From Anaerocolumna sedimenticola (lineage in GTDB: Bacteria > Bacillota > Clostridia > Lachnospirales > Lachnospiraceae), in the NCBI RefSeq assembly GCF_009931695.1, contig NZ_CP048000.1, forward strand, positions 2,993,501 to 3,057,500: 64,000 bases of DNA, given 5' to 3'. The notes under the pieces were generated by a model, which made no database searches, was not told the origin of the DNA, and worked only from the letters and a program-made list of their open reading frames with translations. Position 1 is the stretch's first letter; every line of letters starts with the position of its first letter. Positions 27,222 through 36,034 of this stretch are shown piece by piece. The position numbers and the translations under genes were made by a program.

Positions 27222-29204
27222 ATGGCATATGAGATGGCATGGTTACATTATCATAAAATCTCTGAGAAAGATTTTCTAAAGTTTCTTACTGCTATACATG
27301 TTGAGTATGAGGATAGTATCATCCAATCGGCGGCAGAGGAGATAACATCAGCAGTTAGGGACATGTTTGGGATTTATTTGCCTTATGAAAAAGGGGAATC
27401 CAGGGAGGGTATACTGCTTAAATTATCCAAAAAAGATGAATTGGGTAAAGAAGGATATCATATTTATCCCTCCGGTAAAGCATTTGTTATTGAGGCAAAT
27501 TCATCATCGGGTATCTTATATGGTGCTTTTCAGATGATCCGCCTATTACAGTGCGGATATCGGGCAGAAAATATGGAAGAAATAAAGGTACCGGATAATC
27601 CCTTAAGAATGATAAATCATTGGGACAATATGGACGGCTCCATTGAAAGAGGATATTCCGGAAAGTCATTTTTCTTTCAGGATAACGAAATAATTGTAGA
27701 CAAAAGAATAAAAGATTACGCACGCTTAGCGGCTTCCGTAGGTATTAACGGAGTAGTACTGAACAATGTAAATGTGAAAAACCATGCAACGGAATTAATA
27801 AGCAAAAAGTATTTTAAACAGCTAAAGGAGATACAGAGAATTTTTGCTTCCTACGGTATCAAGCTTTATTTAAGTTTAAATTTTGCAACACCTATAGAAC
27901 TTGGTAATCTTAATTCAGCTGATCCTCTTTCTACAGAAGTAAAGAACTGGTGGAAAGATAAATTAAATGAAGTCTATCAGGAACTTCCCGGATTTGGCGG
28001 GTTCTTAATTAAGGCGGATTCAGAGGGAAGACCCGGGCCATTCACATATGGAAGAACTCACGCGGATGGAGCTAATATGCTTGCTGAAACCATAGAACCA
28101 TATGGCGGGATTATCATATGGAGATGTTTTGTGTATAACTGTGAACAGGATTGGAGAGATAAAAAAACAGATCGCGCCAGGGCAGGGTATGACCATTTTA
28201 AGCCGCTTGACGGGACATTTGCCGGTAATGTAATTCTGCAGATTAAGAATGGTCCTATGGATTTTCAGGTTAGAGAACCGGTTTCCCCATTATTCGGGGG
28301 AATGAAGCAGACCAATCAAATGCTGGAAGTACAGATTGCACAAGAATATACCGGTCAGCAAAGACATGTATGTTATTTAATTCCCATGTTTAAAGAGGTA
28401 CTAAACTTTAGAACTTATTGTGAAAATAACAGGGATAAAGTTAGTGACATAGTAAGCGGAAAGACTTATGGATGGACGAATTGCGGTATGGCAGCAGTTG
28501 CTAACACCGGAGATGACGATAACTGGTTTGGACATGATTTGGCAGCAGCTAATTTTTATGGCTTTGGAAGGCTTAGCTTTGATACCGGTCTATCTTCCGA
28601 GAAGATAGCGGGAGAATGGATAGCCATGACATTTGGTACTCATCCTAAAGTACAAAAAAATATAAGGGATATATTAATGATCTCCTGGCCGGCATATGAA
28701 AATTACACTTCTCCTTTAGGAATCGGATGGATGGTTAATCCACACAGCCACTATGGCCCAAATGTAGATGGATATGAATACGACAGATGGGGAACATACC
28801 ATCGGGCAGACCACTTTGGCTTAGGGGTGGATAGAAGTACCAAAGGTACCGGGTATGCAGCTCAATACCATAATCCCAATGCCTTAAATTATGAAACGGT
28901 TGAAAACTGCCCGGAGGAATTACTGTTATTTTTCCATTATGTAAAGTATACCCACCGATTAACAAACGGAAAAACCTTAATACAACATATCTATGATGCA
29001 CATTTTGAGGGTGTGGAGGAAGTAGAGGTTATGCTTAAGATGTGGATAGAATTAATAGATTACATAGAAGACAGTGTATACCAACGGGTTCTTAAAAGAT
29101 TGGAATACCAGCTTGAACACTCCAAAGAATGGAGAGATATAATCTGTTCTTATTTCTATAGGAAGTCAGCGATACCGGATGATAAGAATAGGGAGATTTT
29201 TTAA
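27222..29204 (+). CDS. aguA: Alpha-glucuronidase, GH67
   Basis: Removes (4-O-methyl)glucuronic acid from the non-reducing end of xylo-oligosaccharides. 660 residues without signal peptide, so cytoplasmic, acting on imported fragments. The N-terminal GH67N domain (to about 120) is followed by the catalytic TIM barrel, recognised from GFLIKADSEGRPGPFTYGRT (about 260-280), ADGANMLAETIEPYGGIIIW with acidic catalytic residues, and LQIKNGPMDFQVREPVSPLF, all strongly conserved in GH67. The C-terminal helical domain includes NPHSHYGPNVDGYEYDRWGT. It has AGGAGGGG as RBS and stands apart from the arabinose locus at 50-63 kb, but would share the same hemicellulose substrates. Confidence 0.96.
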   Translation: MAYEMAWLHYHKISEKDFLKFLTAIHVEYEDSIIQSAAEEITSAVRDMFGIYLPYEKGESREGILLKLSKKDELGKEGYHIYPSGKAFVIEANSSSGILYGAFQMIRLLQCGYRAENMEEIKVPDNPLRMINHWDNMDGSIERGYSGKSFFFQDNEIIVDKRIKDYARLAASVGINGVVLNNVNVKNHATELISKKYFKQLKEIQRIFASYGIKLYLSLNFATPIELGNLNSADPLSTEVKNWWKDKLNEVYQELPGFGGFLIKADSEGRPGPFTYGRTHADGANMLAETIEPYGGIIIWRCFVYNCEQDWRDKKTDRARAGYDHFKPLDGTFAGNVILQIKNGPMDFQVREPVSPLFGGMKQTNQMLEVQIAQEYTGQQRHVCYLIPMFKEVLNFRTYCENNRDKVSDIVSGKTYGWTNCGMAAVANTGDDDNWFGHDLAAANFYGFGRLSFDTGLSSEKIAGEWIAMTFGTHPKVQKNIRDILMISWPAYENYTSPLGIGWMVNPHSHYGPNVDGYEYDRWGTYHRADHFGLGVDRSTKGTGYAAQYHNPNALNYETVENCPEELLLFFHYVKYTHRLTNGKTLIQHIYDAHFEGVEEVEVMLKMWIELIDYIEDSVYQRVLKRLEYQLEHSKEWRDIICSYFYRKSAIPDDKNREIF

Positions 29205-29318
29205 TTTAGGTTATAAAAATAAATGTATGCTTGCCAAAATGATGTATTTCCATTATAGTTATTTTTCAGTTACAATAAAAGTATGTCACTAATATAAGGC
29301 GTCTAAGGGGGAACTATA

Positions 29319-30226
29319 ATGGAATTTAGTAATTTGATTAATTTACAGGGAATGCTGTTTTTATTGGTTGCGGTGGGAGTAATATTAAGGAAAGTGGATG
29401 TTCTTCCCAAACAGGGAACGGCAATTCTGACTGATTTAGTCATTTATTTAGTACTTCCCTGCAATATTATAAATTCTTTTTTTATTGAATTTAATCTGGA
29501 AGTATTAAAAAATTTTATCATTATACTTCTGATTTCCTGCTTAATACAATTCGGCTGCCTGATACTTAGCAATACTTTGTATAACAGGCAAACACCGGGG
29601 ATTAAGAAAGTACTGCAATACGGAACGGTATGTTCCAATGCGGGTTTTATGGGAAATCCTATTGCGGAAGGGGTATTCGGTTCCAGTGGCCTGTTATTGG
29701 CCTCTATTTATTTAATACCGCAGAGAATTGTTATGTGGTCTGCAGGTGTCTCTTACTTTACGGAAAGCCCGGATAGAAAAACCGTAATAAAAAAGGTAGT
29801 CACACATCCTTGTATCGTTGCAGTATACATAGGCCTTTTGATTATGATATTTCAGATACCTCTGCCGGTTTTTATGGAAAATACCATAAAAAATATAAGT
29901 GGCTGTACGACTACCTTATCCATGATATTAATCGGTACCATCTTAGCAGAAGTAAATATTAAAACAATAATGAACAAAACAACGGTATATTATGCTTTTA
30001 TCCGTCTGATATTGATACCATTAATGGTTTTTGCCGCCTTAAGAGTATTTCAGATCAGTTCCCTGTTAACAGGAGTATCTGTTCTTTTAGCCGGGATGCC
30101 TGCAGGAAGTACAACTGCCATATTGGCAGCCAAGTATGAGGGGGATTCTATTTTGCCACCAAATGTGTGGTATTTACTACTTTACTTTCTCTGATAACAA
30201 TACCTTTATGGTGTCTTATCATATAA
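29319..30226 (+). CDS. AEC-family (auxin efflux carrier-like) transporter, frameshift near 3' end
   Basis: Membrane transporter of the AEC/PIN family, with about 10 segments. It starts MEFSNLINLQGMLFLLVAVG and includes GTVCSNAGFMGNPIAEGVFG and VLLAGMPAGSTTAILAAKYE, both family hallmarks. As read, the frame stops at 30194 with an odd end (PPNVWYLLLYFL). In another frame the family C-terminus is present: ATKCVVFTTLLSLITIPLWC, ending at 30226. One extra T in the T4 run at 30151-30154 joins them into 302 residues. AEC proteins of Clostridia often carry malate or other organic acids; the substrate here is unknown. A strong terminator follows. Confidence 0.85.
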
Positions 30227-30234
30227 AATAGAAG

Positions 30235-30315
30235 TGGCTGCCAAAAAATCTTTTCGTATACTTAACTTGACCATTCGCAAGTTTATACTCTAAGAATTTT
30301 TGGCAGCCATTTTTT
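30235..30315 (+). terminator. Terminator after AEC transporter
   Basis: TGGCTGCCAAAAA pairs perfectly with TTTTTGGCAGCCA, and the T-run continues to 30315. The loop of about 50 nt contains an inner hairpin (GTATA ... TATAC, AACTT/AAGTT). Repeat family A copy 4 begins at the T-run. Confidence 0.92.
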
Positions 30316-30409
30316 AGTTCCCGTAAAAGCAAAGCTAGAATCAGCAAGCTTACTTGCAATAATTCAAACGGGTACGCGAACCGGAGAAACTTAAAACGTG
30401 TTTCTTCCG
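30316..30409. repeat. Palindromic intergenic repeat, family A, copy 4
   Basis: Full-length copy of the element at 15475, with the left hairpin GCAAGCTTACTTGC and a right stem GGAGAAAC ... GTTTCTTCC. It ends one base before the stop codon of the minus-strand beta-helix gene, so it fills the whole space between the AEC terminator and that gene. Confidence 0.85.
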
Positions 30410-30410
30410 T

Positions 30411-32288
30411 TTATAAAGCCTGCATATCATCTTCGGTTTGGATATCTTCATATTCATAAGTGGAGTCTTCAGAATCCTCTGTATACTCAGAATCTTCAGA
30501 ATCTTCTATATACTCAGAATCATCAATATCCTCCGATTCATCATAAATTGTCCCGCTGCCGTCACTATTGTCGGTCACATAAACTGCGTTTTTTGCAGTA
30601 TTCGAAATAGTATTACTTCCCACATAGCAATTTAGTGCACTATCAATAAAAATTCCATATCGTTTTGTTGTTTCAATATAATTGTTTTCTAAAGCATAAT
30701 TACTGGTGGCTTCATTATTGCCTGTCAGATGGATTCCATCCTGGCTTCGGCCCAACTTTCCATAAATTTCGTTGGAAGTTACTATGATGGAATTAATCTT
30801 TGAGGTATATATACCAAATTTATTATAATCTTTAATTATATTGTTCATGATGGAAGATTCATTACATTCACTGTATAACGCTATACCGTTATTTTTAGCC
30901 TGGGTAATCGTATTATTGGTAATAGAACAGGTATCACTGTTATTATACAGATAAATTCCATCCTTGGCAGGTGAAGAAATTGTATTATTGGATACGGATA
31001 CGTTACTGGAAGCAGATAACCCAATTCCTCCTGCCGGAGAGTTTTTTAAATTACCCGATTGCACCAGTTTATTACCTGAAATTTCGGAATAGTTACAATC
31101 ATTGATGAGATAAATACCGCTGTTTGATGTAGATTTTATAGTATTATCGGTAACGAAACAGCTTGGTGACTGCTGCATTAGGATGCCATACCGTTCAACA
31201 TCTGCGATGGTATTGTTTTTAATCGTTACTCCATATAAAGGCCTGGAAGCAACACCTATAGTACGGATAGCTTCACCCCAGGAATAGGAAGCACCGGTTT
31301 TAAGCTGTAATATATGATAAAATATATTATTTTTAATTACAATATTATAGTTCGTTGGAAGAGGTTCCTTTTTCGTATCTTTCAATGCAGGCAGATAATG
31401 GGCACTTTGATTACTAAGATAAGTATAAACCAGAACACCAACGCTTGAATTACTTATTGTATTATTACTTATTTCAACATTTTGGTAATTATATAGTTTG
31501 ATAGCTGCTTCTCTCAGGTTATGTAAATTATTGTTAGTTATTTTAATGTTCTTATGAAAAACGCCTTTTATAGATATGTGGGAACCGATAGCTCTTGGAT
31601 AGTCATGAATATCGCAATTAGTTATCCGAATTCCGTCACAGGCTAAATCATCATACTTAATACTGGCGGCCTGCATGGATGGTACAATAGTTTTGTCGTG
31701 AACGATATCAAGCTGTATTGCTTCTTTGGCCATAGTACCAACATAACCGTATAATTTGCAATTATCCACAAGGCTATTCTTTACTCCTGCAAAAGTAATC
31801 AAATGACTGCCATTAGGAACATTGCAGATGGTAGCATCCTTAATCGTAATATTGGAAGCATGAATAAACCGAAAACTTTCCGTTCCCTTATTCATTCTGG
31901 AAATGCTGACAGAATCCCAGATACCGCCTGTTATGGTAACATTCTCCGTAGTAGTATAACCGCCCTCATCCTTGCTTAAATCATTGGTTATGATGGAGCC
32001 TTTTTCATGGTTTTTATTTAATTTTGCGTTTGGGTCGGCATTAATTGTCGTGTTACTGTAAATAATTAGTTCACTTCTAAGGTCATACGTTCCTGCAGGT
32101 ATAGTTACAGTCAGATCATACGATCCGTCTTTATTATAATCAAGTAATTTTTGAAGATCAGCCGAAGTAGCACCTGCTTCTGCCGAAACTACCATTTCTT
32201 TACCAGCTGCTTTTGCCTGTTTTGTTTGTTGAAATAAAAGAAAAACTGAAGTTAATAGTATAAAACAATAGAAAAATTTTTTGTTCAT
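30411..32288 (-). CDS. Secreted right-handed beta-helix protein with acidic tail
   Basis: Exported protein of 625 residues. Signal peptide about 1-28 (MNKKFFYCFILLTSVFLLFQ, cut near AKAAG). The body is a pectate-lyase-like right-handed beta-helix with many NN[TI]I-type coils (ISNNTISNSSVGVLV, SNNTISSPAKDGIYLYNNSD), the Pectate_lyase_3/NosD-type fold. A conserved loop, KEAIQLDIVHDKTIVPSMQA, is typical of a clostridial beta-helix group. The last 44 residues (YDESEDIDDSEYIEDSEDSE and on) are half Asp/Glu with a repeated EDSE/EYTEDSED pattern. Likely acts on, or binds, an extracellular polysaccharide. The start is at 32288 because GAGAGGG lies 8 bp upstream. A 616-residue paralogue is at 41746. 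Confidence 0.85.
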   Translation of the reverse strand: MNKKFFYCFILLTSVFLLFQQTKQAKAAGKEMVVSAEAGATSADLQKLLDYNKDGSYDLTVTIPAGTYDLRSELIIYSNTTINADPNAKLNKNHEKGSIITNDLSKDEGGYTTTENVTITGGIWDSVSISRMNKGTESFRFIHASNITIKDATICNVPNGSHLITFAGVKNSLVDNCKLYGYVGTMAKEAIQLDIVHDKTIVPSMQAASIKYDDLACDGIRITNCDIHDYPRAIGSHISIKGVFHKNIKITNNNLHNLREAAIKLYNYQNVEISNNTISNSSVGVLVYTYLSNQSAHYLPALKDTKKEPLPTNYNIVIKNNIFYHILQLKTGASYSWGEAIRTIGVASRPLYGVTIKNNTIADVERYGILMQQSPSCFVTDNTIKSTSNSGIYLINDCNYSEISGNKLVQSGNLKNSPAGGIGLSASSNVSVSNNTISSPAKDGIYLYNNSDTCSITNNTITQAKNNGIALYSECNESSIMNNIIKDYNKFGIYTSKINSIIVTSNEIYGKLGRSQDGIHLTGNNEATSNYALENNYIETTKRYGIFIDSALNCYVGSNTISNTAKNAVYVTDNSDGSGTIYDESEDIDDSEYIEDSEDSEYTEDSEDSTYEYEDIQTEDDMQAL

Positions 32289-32333
32289 TTTTAATCCCTC
32301 TCGTATCACTGCAAGTTGCCATTTTCTTTTTTT

Positions 32334-32378
32334 ATGACATAATATGATATTTTGTCTTAAAATATCTATTTATGTCAT
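32334..32378. promoter_or_regulatory. 20-bp near-perfect inverted repeat upstream of beta-helix gene
   Basis: Arms ATGACATAATATGATATTTT and its complement with two mismatches, separated by GTCTT. It lies 46-90 bp upstream of the beta-helix start codon. It is either an operator or an RNA hairpin in the leader. The rest of the 32289-32666 gap is AT-rich and must hold two divergent promoters; I see nothing else there. Confidence 0.7.
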
Positions 32379-32666
32379 TGATTACATATTAGTTTACCTT
32401 ATTATTACTTTAATGTAAATATAAACTATAAAAAATTAAGATAGTATTTATTACCTGTTAAAGTAATTTAAAGTTAATGTGTATGAAGTACAATTTTGCT
32501 TTGCAATTATCCAAATTTTTCATAAGAAAGGTTTTCTTTCATTCGTAAAGTTTTTAATTTTAAGTATGATTCGTAATAATTTTTTTAGAATTCCTGTTTC
32601 TTATGAAGCATATTATAAACCAAATAAGGTATAAACCAGTAAGAAAATTCTTAAGGAGTAAGTATA

Positions 32667-33371
32667 GTGGACCAGGAATTTAATGGTGAAAAAGAACAGG
32701 GAGCAGTACATAAAGCGGAAAATGCATACTGGGCGGATAAGACGAAAGATGTGAGTTACGTCAATCATTTGCATTTCAAGGGGGATAAGAAGTGGGAATC
32801 CTGTGTAGTGGTAGTGAGAGGGACTATGAAATTTCAGGAATTTTCCATTATGATAAAAGCCGGAAATAAAATAATTGCTTATGAAGAATTCAGTTTACTG
32901 GAAAATGAGATCAAAGTTCTGGAGAGAAGTATTGGTAAAGCTGAATGCATCGATGTGACAGGACAGCTTAAAAGTGATGGTTTCTTTACCGCAGGAGGGA
33001 GTATTTATGTTACCTGTACATATGATCCCCAAGGTCAATATAAAAGCAGTACGGCCACCTGGGAAACGGATACGGATAACAGAAGCAGTATAGATAATTT
33101 ATTCTTAGATGACAACCAACTTTGGGACAAATGTGAGATATACATAGAGGGGCATAAGGATAAAAGTACGGGATGTCTGTTTACACTGATTTCTAACGGT
33201 GAAATTCATAAAAATGGTATGGTAGACTGGATGGAATTATATGATACAGAGTCCGTTACTTATACTTTTGAAATAAAACAGAAAGTTTCTTTAATTGTGG
33301 CAGGGTATATTTCTAACATTTCGTTTTCAGGAGCAGGGGCAAGGATTACGCTAACAGGGTATTATCAATAG
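32667..33371 (+). CDS. Unknown protein with two tandem beta-rich domains
   Basis: Not recognised. 234 residues with a GTG start 7 bp after AAGGAG. It contains an internal duplication: residues about 20-118 and 127-234 share the layout aromatic/Trp-rich start, 'LxF..D.KxWxxCxVxVxG', a phosphate-like 'FxxxIxxxGxI' strand, an acidic middle, and an end 'G.F...GxxIxVTCTY' versus 'GYISNISFSGAGARITLTGY'. There are no signal peptide, membrane helix or Cys cluster, so it is a cytoplasmic or leaderless beta-sandwich protein. It is followed, after a structured 90-nt gap, by a class 3 lipase in the same direction, which may be its partner. Function unknown. Confidence 0.65.
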   Translation: MDQEFNGEKEQGAVHKAENAYWADKTKDVSYVNHLHFKGDKKWESCVVVVRGTMKFQEFSIMIKAGNKIIAYEEFSLLENEIKVLERSIGKAECIDVTGQLKSDGFFTAGGSIYVTCTYDPQGQYKSSTATWETDTDNRSSIDNLFLDDNQLWDKCEIYIEGHKDKSTGCLFTLISNGEIHKNGMVDWMELYDTESVTYTFEIKQKVSLIVAGYISNISFSGAGARITLTGYYQ

Positions 33372-33383
33372 AGGAAAGCTTAG

Positions 33384-33468
33384 GGGAATAGTCCCGCGTA
33401 AAGATGCGAGGCAAAAGAATAGCAAAGACGGCTATTCTTCAGGAATTATGCCCATAAAGTGTGGGCGT
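33384..33468 (+). ncRNA. Run of four hairpins in the lipase leader (candidate structured RNA)
   Basis: Four consecutive stem-loops fill the gap before the lipase RBS: GGGA-ATAG-TCCC; CGCG-TAAAGA-TGCG; AAGAATAGC-AAAGACG-GCTATTCTT (9 bp); ATGCCCA-TAAAGTG-TGGGCGT (7 bp). The last three loops each contain AAAG. The lipase RBS (GGGGG, 33471) follows at once. It does not match a riboswitch consensus that I know. Confidence 0.5.
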
Positions 33469-33481
33469 TAGGGGGAAAATT

Positions 33482-34425
33482 ATGGTTGACAGAAAAATAA
33501 CAGGTAATAATCTGATGAAAAAGTGCTTATGGGCAGCTTGTAGACTGGCTTACAGTATAGTTGATGGCAATCTACCAATAGATTATAAGACCAGAATTGA
33601 TTATAAGATCGGTGATGTAGAGGATAACAGTTATCAGAGGGCAGGATTTGTCGGGGATGTCTATTCCTTTTCCGGAGGAGTTGAAAATATTAATGCGGGG
33701 TTGGTTGGTATCTCCAAATCCGGTATTATTATTTCTTTCAGGGGAACGAATGGAAATGATACGGAAATAGGAAGTTTCTTGGATTGGCTTAATAATTTTC
33801 TGGCTGTTCCGGTCTCTTTTTCTCCTTATGGTAAAGGCAGCGTACACATGGGTTTTTTCAATTCGGTTCAAAGTATACAGGACTTACTTATAAGAAAAAC
33901 CTTGGATCTGGTTTCGGAAGTAAAAAAGAATAACATACCACCTGTCATATACATAACTGGTCACAGCAAGGGTGGTGCAATGGCTGCCATTATGGCAAAA
34001 ATTTTACAAAAATATGTTCAAAATAGGATTATAGTTTACACTTTTGGTGCTCCGAGAGCCGGAGATAATGAATTTAGAAAAGACTATAGGATTACTCATT
34101 ACCGGTATGAATCTTTCTTAGATATTGTAAGTCATTTATCCTTATCGAGGCAGGAATTAGAATTAATTCCAAGGATGGGAATTCTATATGAAATTCTATC
34201 CCCCTGCTTATATTTCCTGCTTATGCATCGGTGGGAACAGGGATATGTATCTATAAACCAAGAGAAATTTATGGAAGACTTCCCTGGTATACCTACAATA
34301 ATTCAGAAGAAAAACTTAATTCCTTCTGTGCAATCGAGCAGGTAATAAGAGGCGGGGAATATGAGATATTTTATGATGCACATTCATTTGATTATTACGA
34401 AAAACCAAATGATATTATTTTATAA
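33482..34425 (+). CDS. Class 3 lipase-like alpha/beta hydrolase, C-terminus in shifted frame
   Basis: Lipase_3 family protein. The nucleophile elbow is TGHSKGGAMAA (Ser about residue 161), preceded by ISFRGTNGND (oxyanion region) and followed by TFGAPRAGDNEFR. The acid residue is Asp in ESFLDIVSHL (about 212). The uninterrupted frame stops at 34345 and lacks a family-type C-terminus. A second frame, open from 34192, encodes FPAYASVGTGICIYKPREIY and ends near EIFYDAHSFDYYEKPN, whose His is in the usual place for the catalytic triad. One extra C in the C5 run at 34200-34204 joins them (314 residues, stop at 34425). The start at 34482 minus 1000, that is 33482, is the ATG after GGGGG; the GTG at 33461 lies in a hairpin. 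No signal peptide. Confidence 0.75.
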
Positions 34426-34466
34426 TCGAGACGATTCAGTCTTTGGTTCTGACGAACAACATTTTC

Positions 34467-35636
34467 TTATTCAGAAGTTAATGCCGTCATATGATAATAA
34501 CATACGGCTATCATACTTCCCATAAAAGCGAAACCGGCAAGTATGAAATAAGCAGATTTCATTGAAAACATATGTACAAAATTACCGGTAAAGACAGGAA
34601 CCAGGGTCATACCTATAGCATAAACGGCCTGATAAAATCCCATTGCCGTAGATTTTACACCAGGTGCGATACCTTTCATTGCTTCCGATGTAAGGTATGA
34701 GAATAATATTCCTGTTGCCAGGCCCGGTAGTATTTGCAGGAATAAAAGGATAGGAACAGGTCGTATTGTAGGAATTAGGAAACAATAAACTGCCAGCAGG
34801 GTAAAAACAACCGGAATCAGGAATGCCGGGCCCTTTTTTGAAAACCATGAAAAGGATGCCAGACCGGAAAAACCTACAGCTGACAACATATAAATAATGG
34901 AAGATAAACCTATAAGGATCGAGGATGCACCAAGGTCTTTTAAGATCTGTATTGTAAATGACATGGTTGTGGACATCTGGATCCCCTGTTGTATAAGAGC
35001 CAGGCAGGCAAACAGGATAAGTCGTTTATTCAGGCATACTTTTAATGTTTTTAAGGGAGAGCCGGCTGGATGTTGCTTTTCTTTGGAATCACAAAGCGGT
35101 AACGATATGATTGTTCCTGCAAAAGCAGAAAAGGTACTAAGTAAACACAAGAAAGACATTCCAAAGATTTTATAAAGATATGTACTGCTGATAAAGCCCA
35201 AAAGTATGCCAAGATTATTAAACAGGATAATCCGGCTGGTTGCTTTCTGCTGTTCTGCTGCAGGAAAAAATCCGGTATAAAGAACCATAAATGAAATCCA
35301 CATAGCAGAAGCAAACCCGGAGAATAAGTTGGCAATAAAAAAACCGTTGCCTCCCGGCATATTAATCCTGATTACGGAAGCCAGCCCTGCTGCAATGGTA
35401 CCGGCAAGGATAAATCCTCTATGCCTGCCGATGGAATCTGCCATAACACCGACCGGAATCCGCATAACCAACTGGGCAATACCATAAGCCCCAAGGATTC
35501 CTCCAATATAAGCTTCGGATACTTCTCTAGCAGTAAGATAAGTAGTCTGAAAAGGTATGTATACATACTGTGCAAACCAGAATAAAACGACTGCGGTGAG
35601 TAACAGACCTTGTTGTTTTTTTGTTCCGTATCCCAT
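34467..35636 (-). CDS. MFS transporter, 12 segments
   Basis: Inner-membrane transporter of 389 residues with about 12 hydrophobic helices. Motif A-like loop RIPVGVMADSIGRHRGFILA is between helices 2 and 3, with the second-half echo LGASSILIGLSSIIYMLSA. The N-terminus reads MGYGTKKQQGLLLTAVVLFW. It resembles drug or sugar efflux members of the major facilitator family, but no substrate-defining residue is visible. It is transcribed alone on the minus strand, convergent with the lipase gene, and diverges from the MerR gene with a 400-bp gap between them. Confidence 0.85.
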   Translation of the reverse strand: MGYGTKKQQGLLLTAVVLFWFAQYVYIPFQTTYLTAREVSEAYIGGILGAYGIAQLVMRIPVGVMADSIGRHRGFILAGTIAAGLASVIRINMPGGNGFFIANLFSGFASAMWISFMVLYTGFFPAAEQQKATSRIILFNNLGILLGFISSTYLYKIFGMSFLCLLSTFSAFAGTIISLPLCDSKEKQHPAGSPLKTLKVCLNKRLILFACLALIQQGIQMSTTMSFTIQILKDLGASSILIGLSSIIYMLSAVGFSGLASFSWFSKKGPAFLIPVVFTLLAVYCFLIPTIRPVPILLFLQILPGLATGILFSYLTSEAMKGIAPGVKSTAMGFYQAVYAIGMTLVPVFTGNFVHMFSMKSAYFILAGFAFMGSMIAVCYYHMTALTSE

Positions 35637-36034
35637 AAATTACCTCCAAGTAAATATAATAATGAAATTATAGTACCTTAAGTAAAAAAAGACAAGGAAT
35701 TTAGTTTCATTTGACCGGAAGAGCTAAAATGTATAAAATATAGTAGGAAATACATATTTCTCAGGGTTTCGCCATGCAAAGACTGCAGCTATTGTTTGGG
35801 ATTTATACCTATAAGGCATGGGCATTCGTATAGAAATATGATAATAAAATCAGAGGACTTTATTATATTTCTCCTGATTTTCATGCAATATTAGCGGCCG
35901 GCGTGCGGCCTATGTTGCGATAGTGTGAAAGAAAATATAGTATAAGAAAGGTATGCCGCATATGGATTCTTTCACCCTTTTTATAAGTGGCAGTAACACA
36001 TCTGTGGGCAGAGGTGTTATACAATGGGAGTAAT
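35637..36034. other. Divergent non-coding gap with three hairpins
   Basis: No ORF is supported. Visible structures are AAAATCAGAGGA ... TCTCCTGATTTT (35846-35881, terminator-like), a GC-rich GGCCG-GCGTG-CGGCC hairpin (near 35895-35909, unusual in this AT-rich DNA), and GTGAAAGAA ... TTCTTTCAC followed by CCTTTTT (about 35921-35977), which could terminate a leader before the MerR gene. Confidence 0.4.

Noticed and set aside
33384..33468. Cyclic-di-GMP riboswitch before the lipase
   Set aside because: GCAAA-like pieces are present but the conserved GEMM core and tetraloop arrangement are not.
34231..34425. A separate 64-residue gene after the lipase
   Set aside because: No RBS, GTG start, and its sequence is the expected C-terminus of the lipase in a shifted frame.
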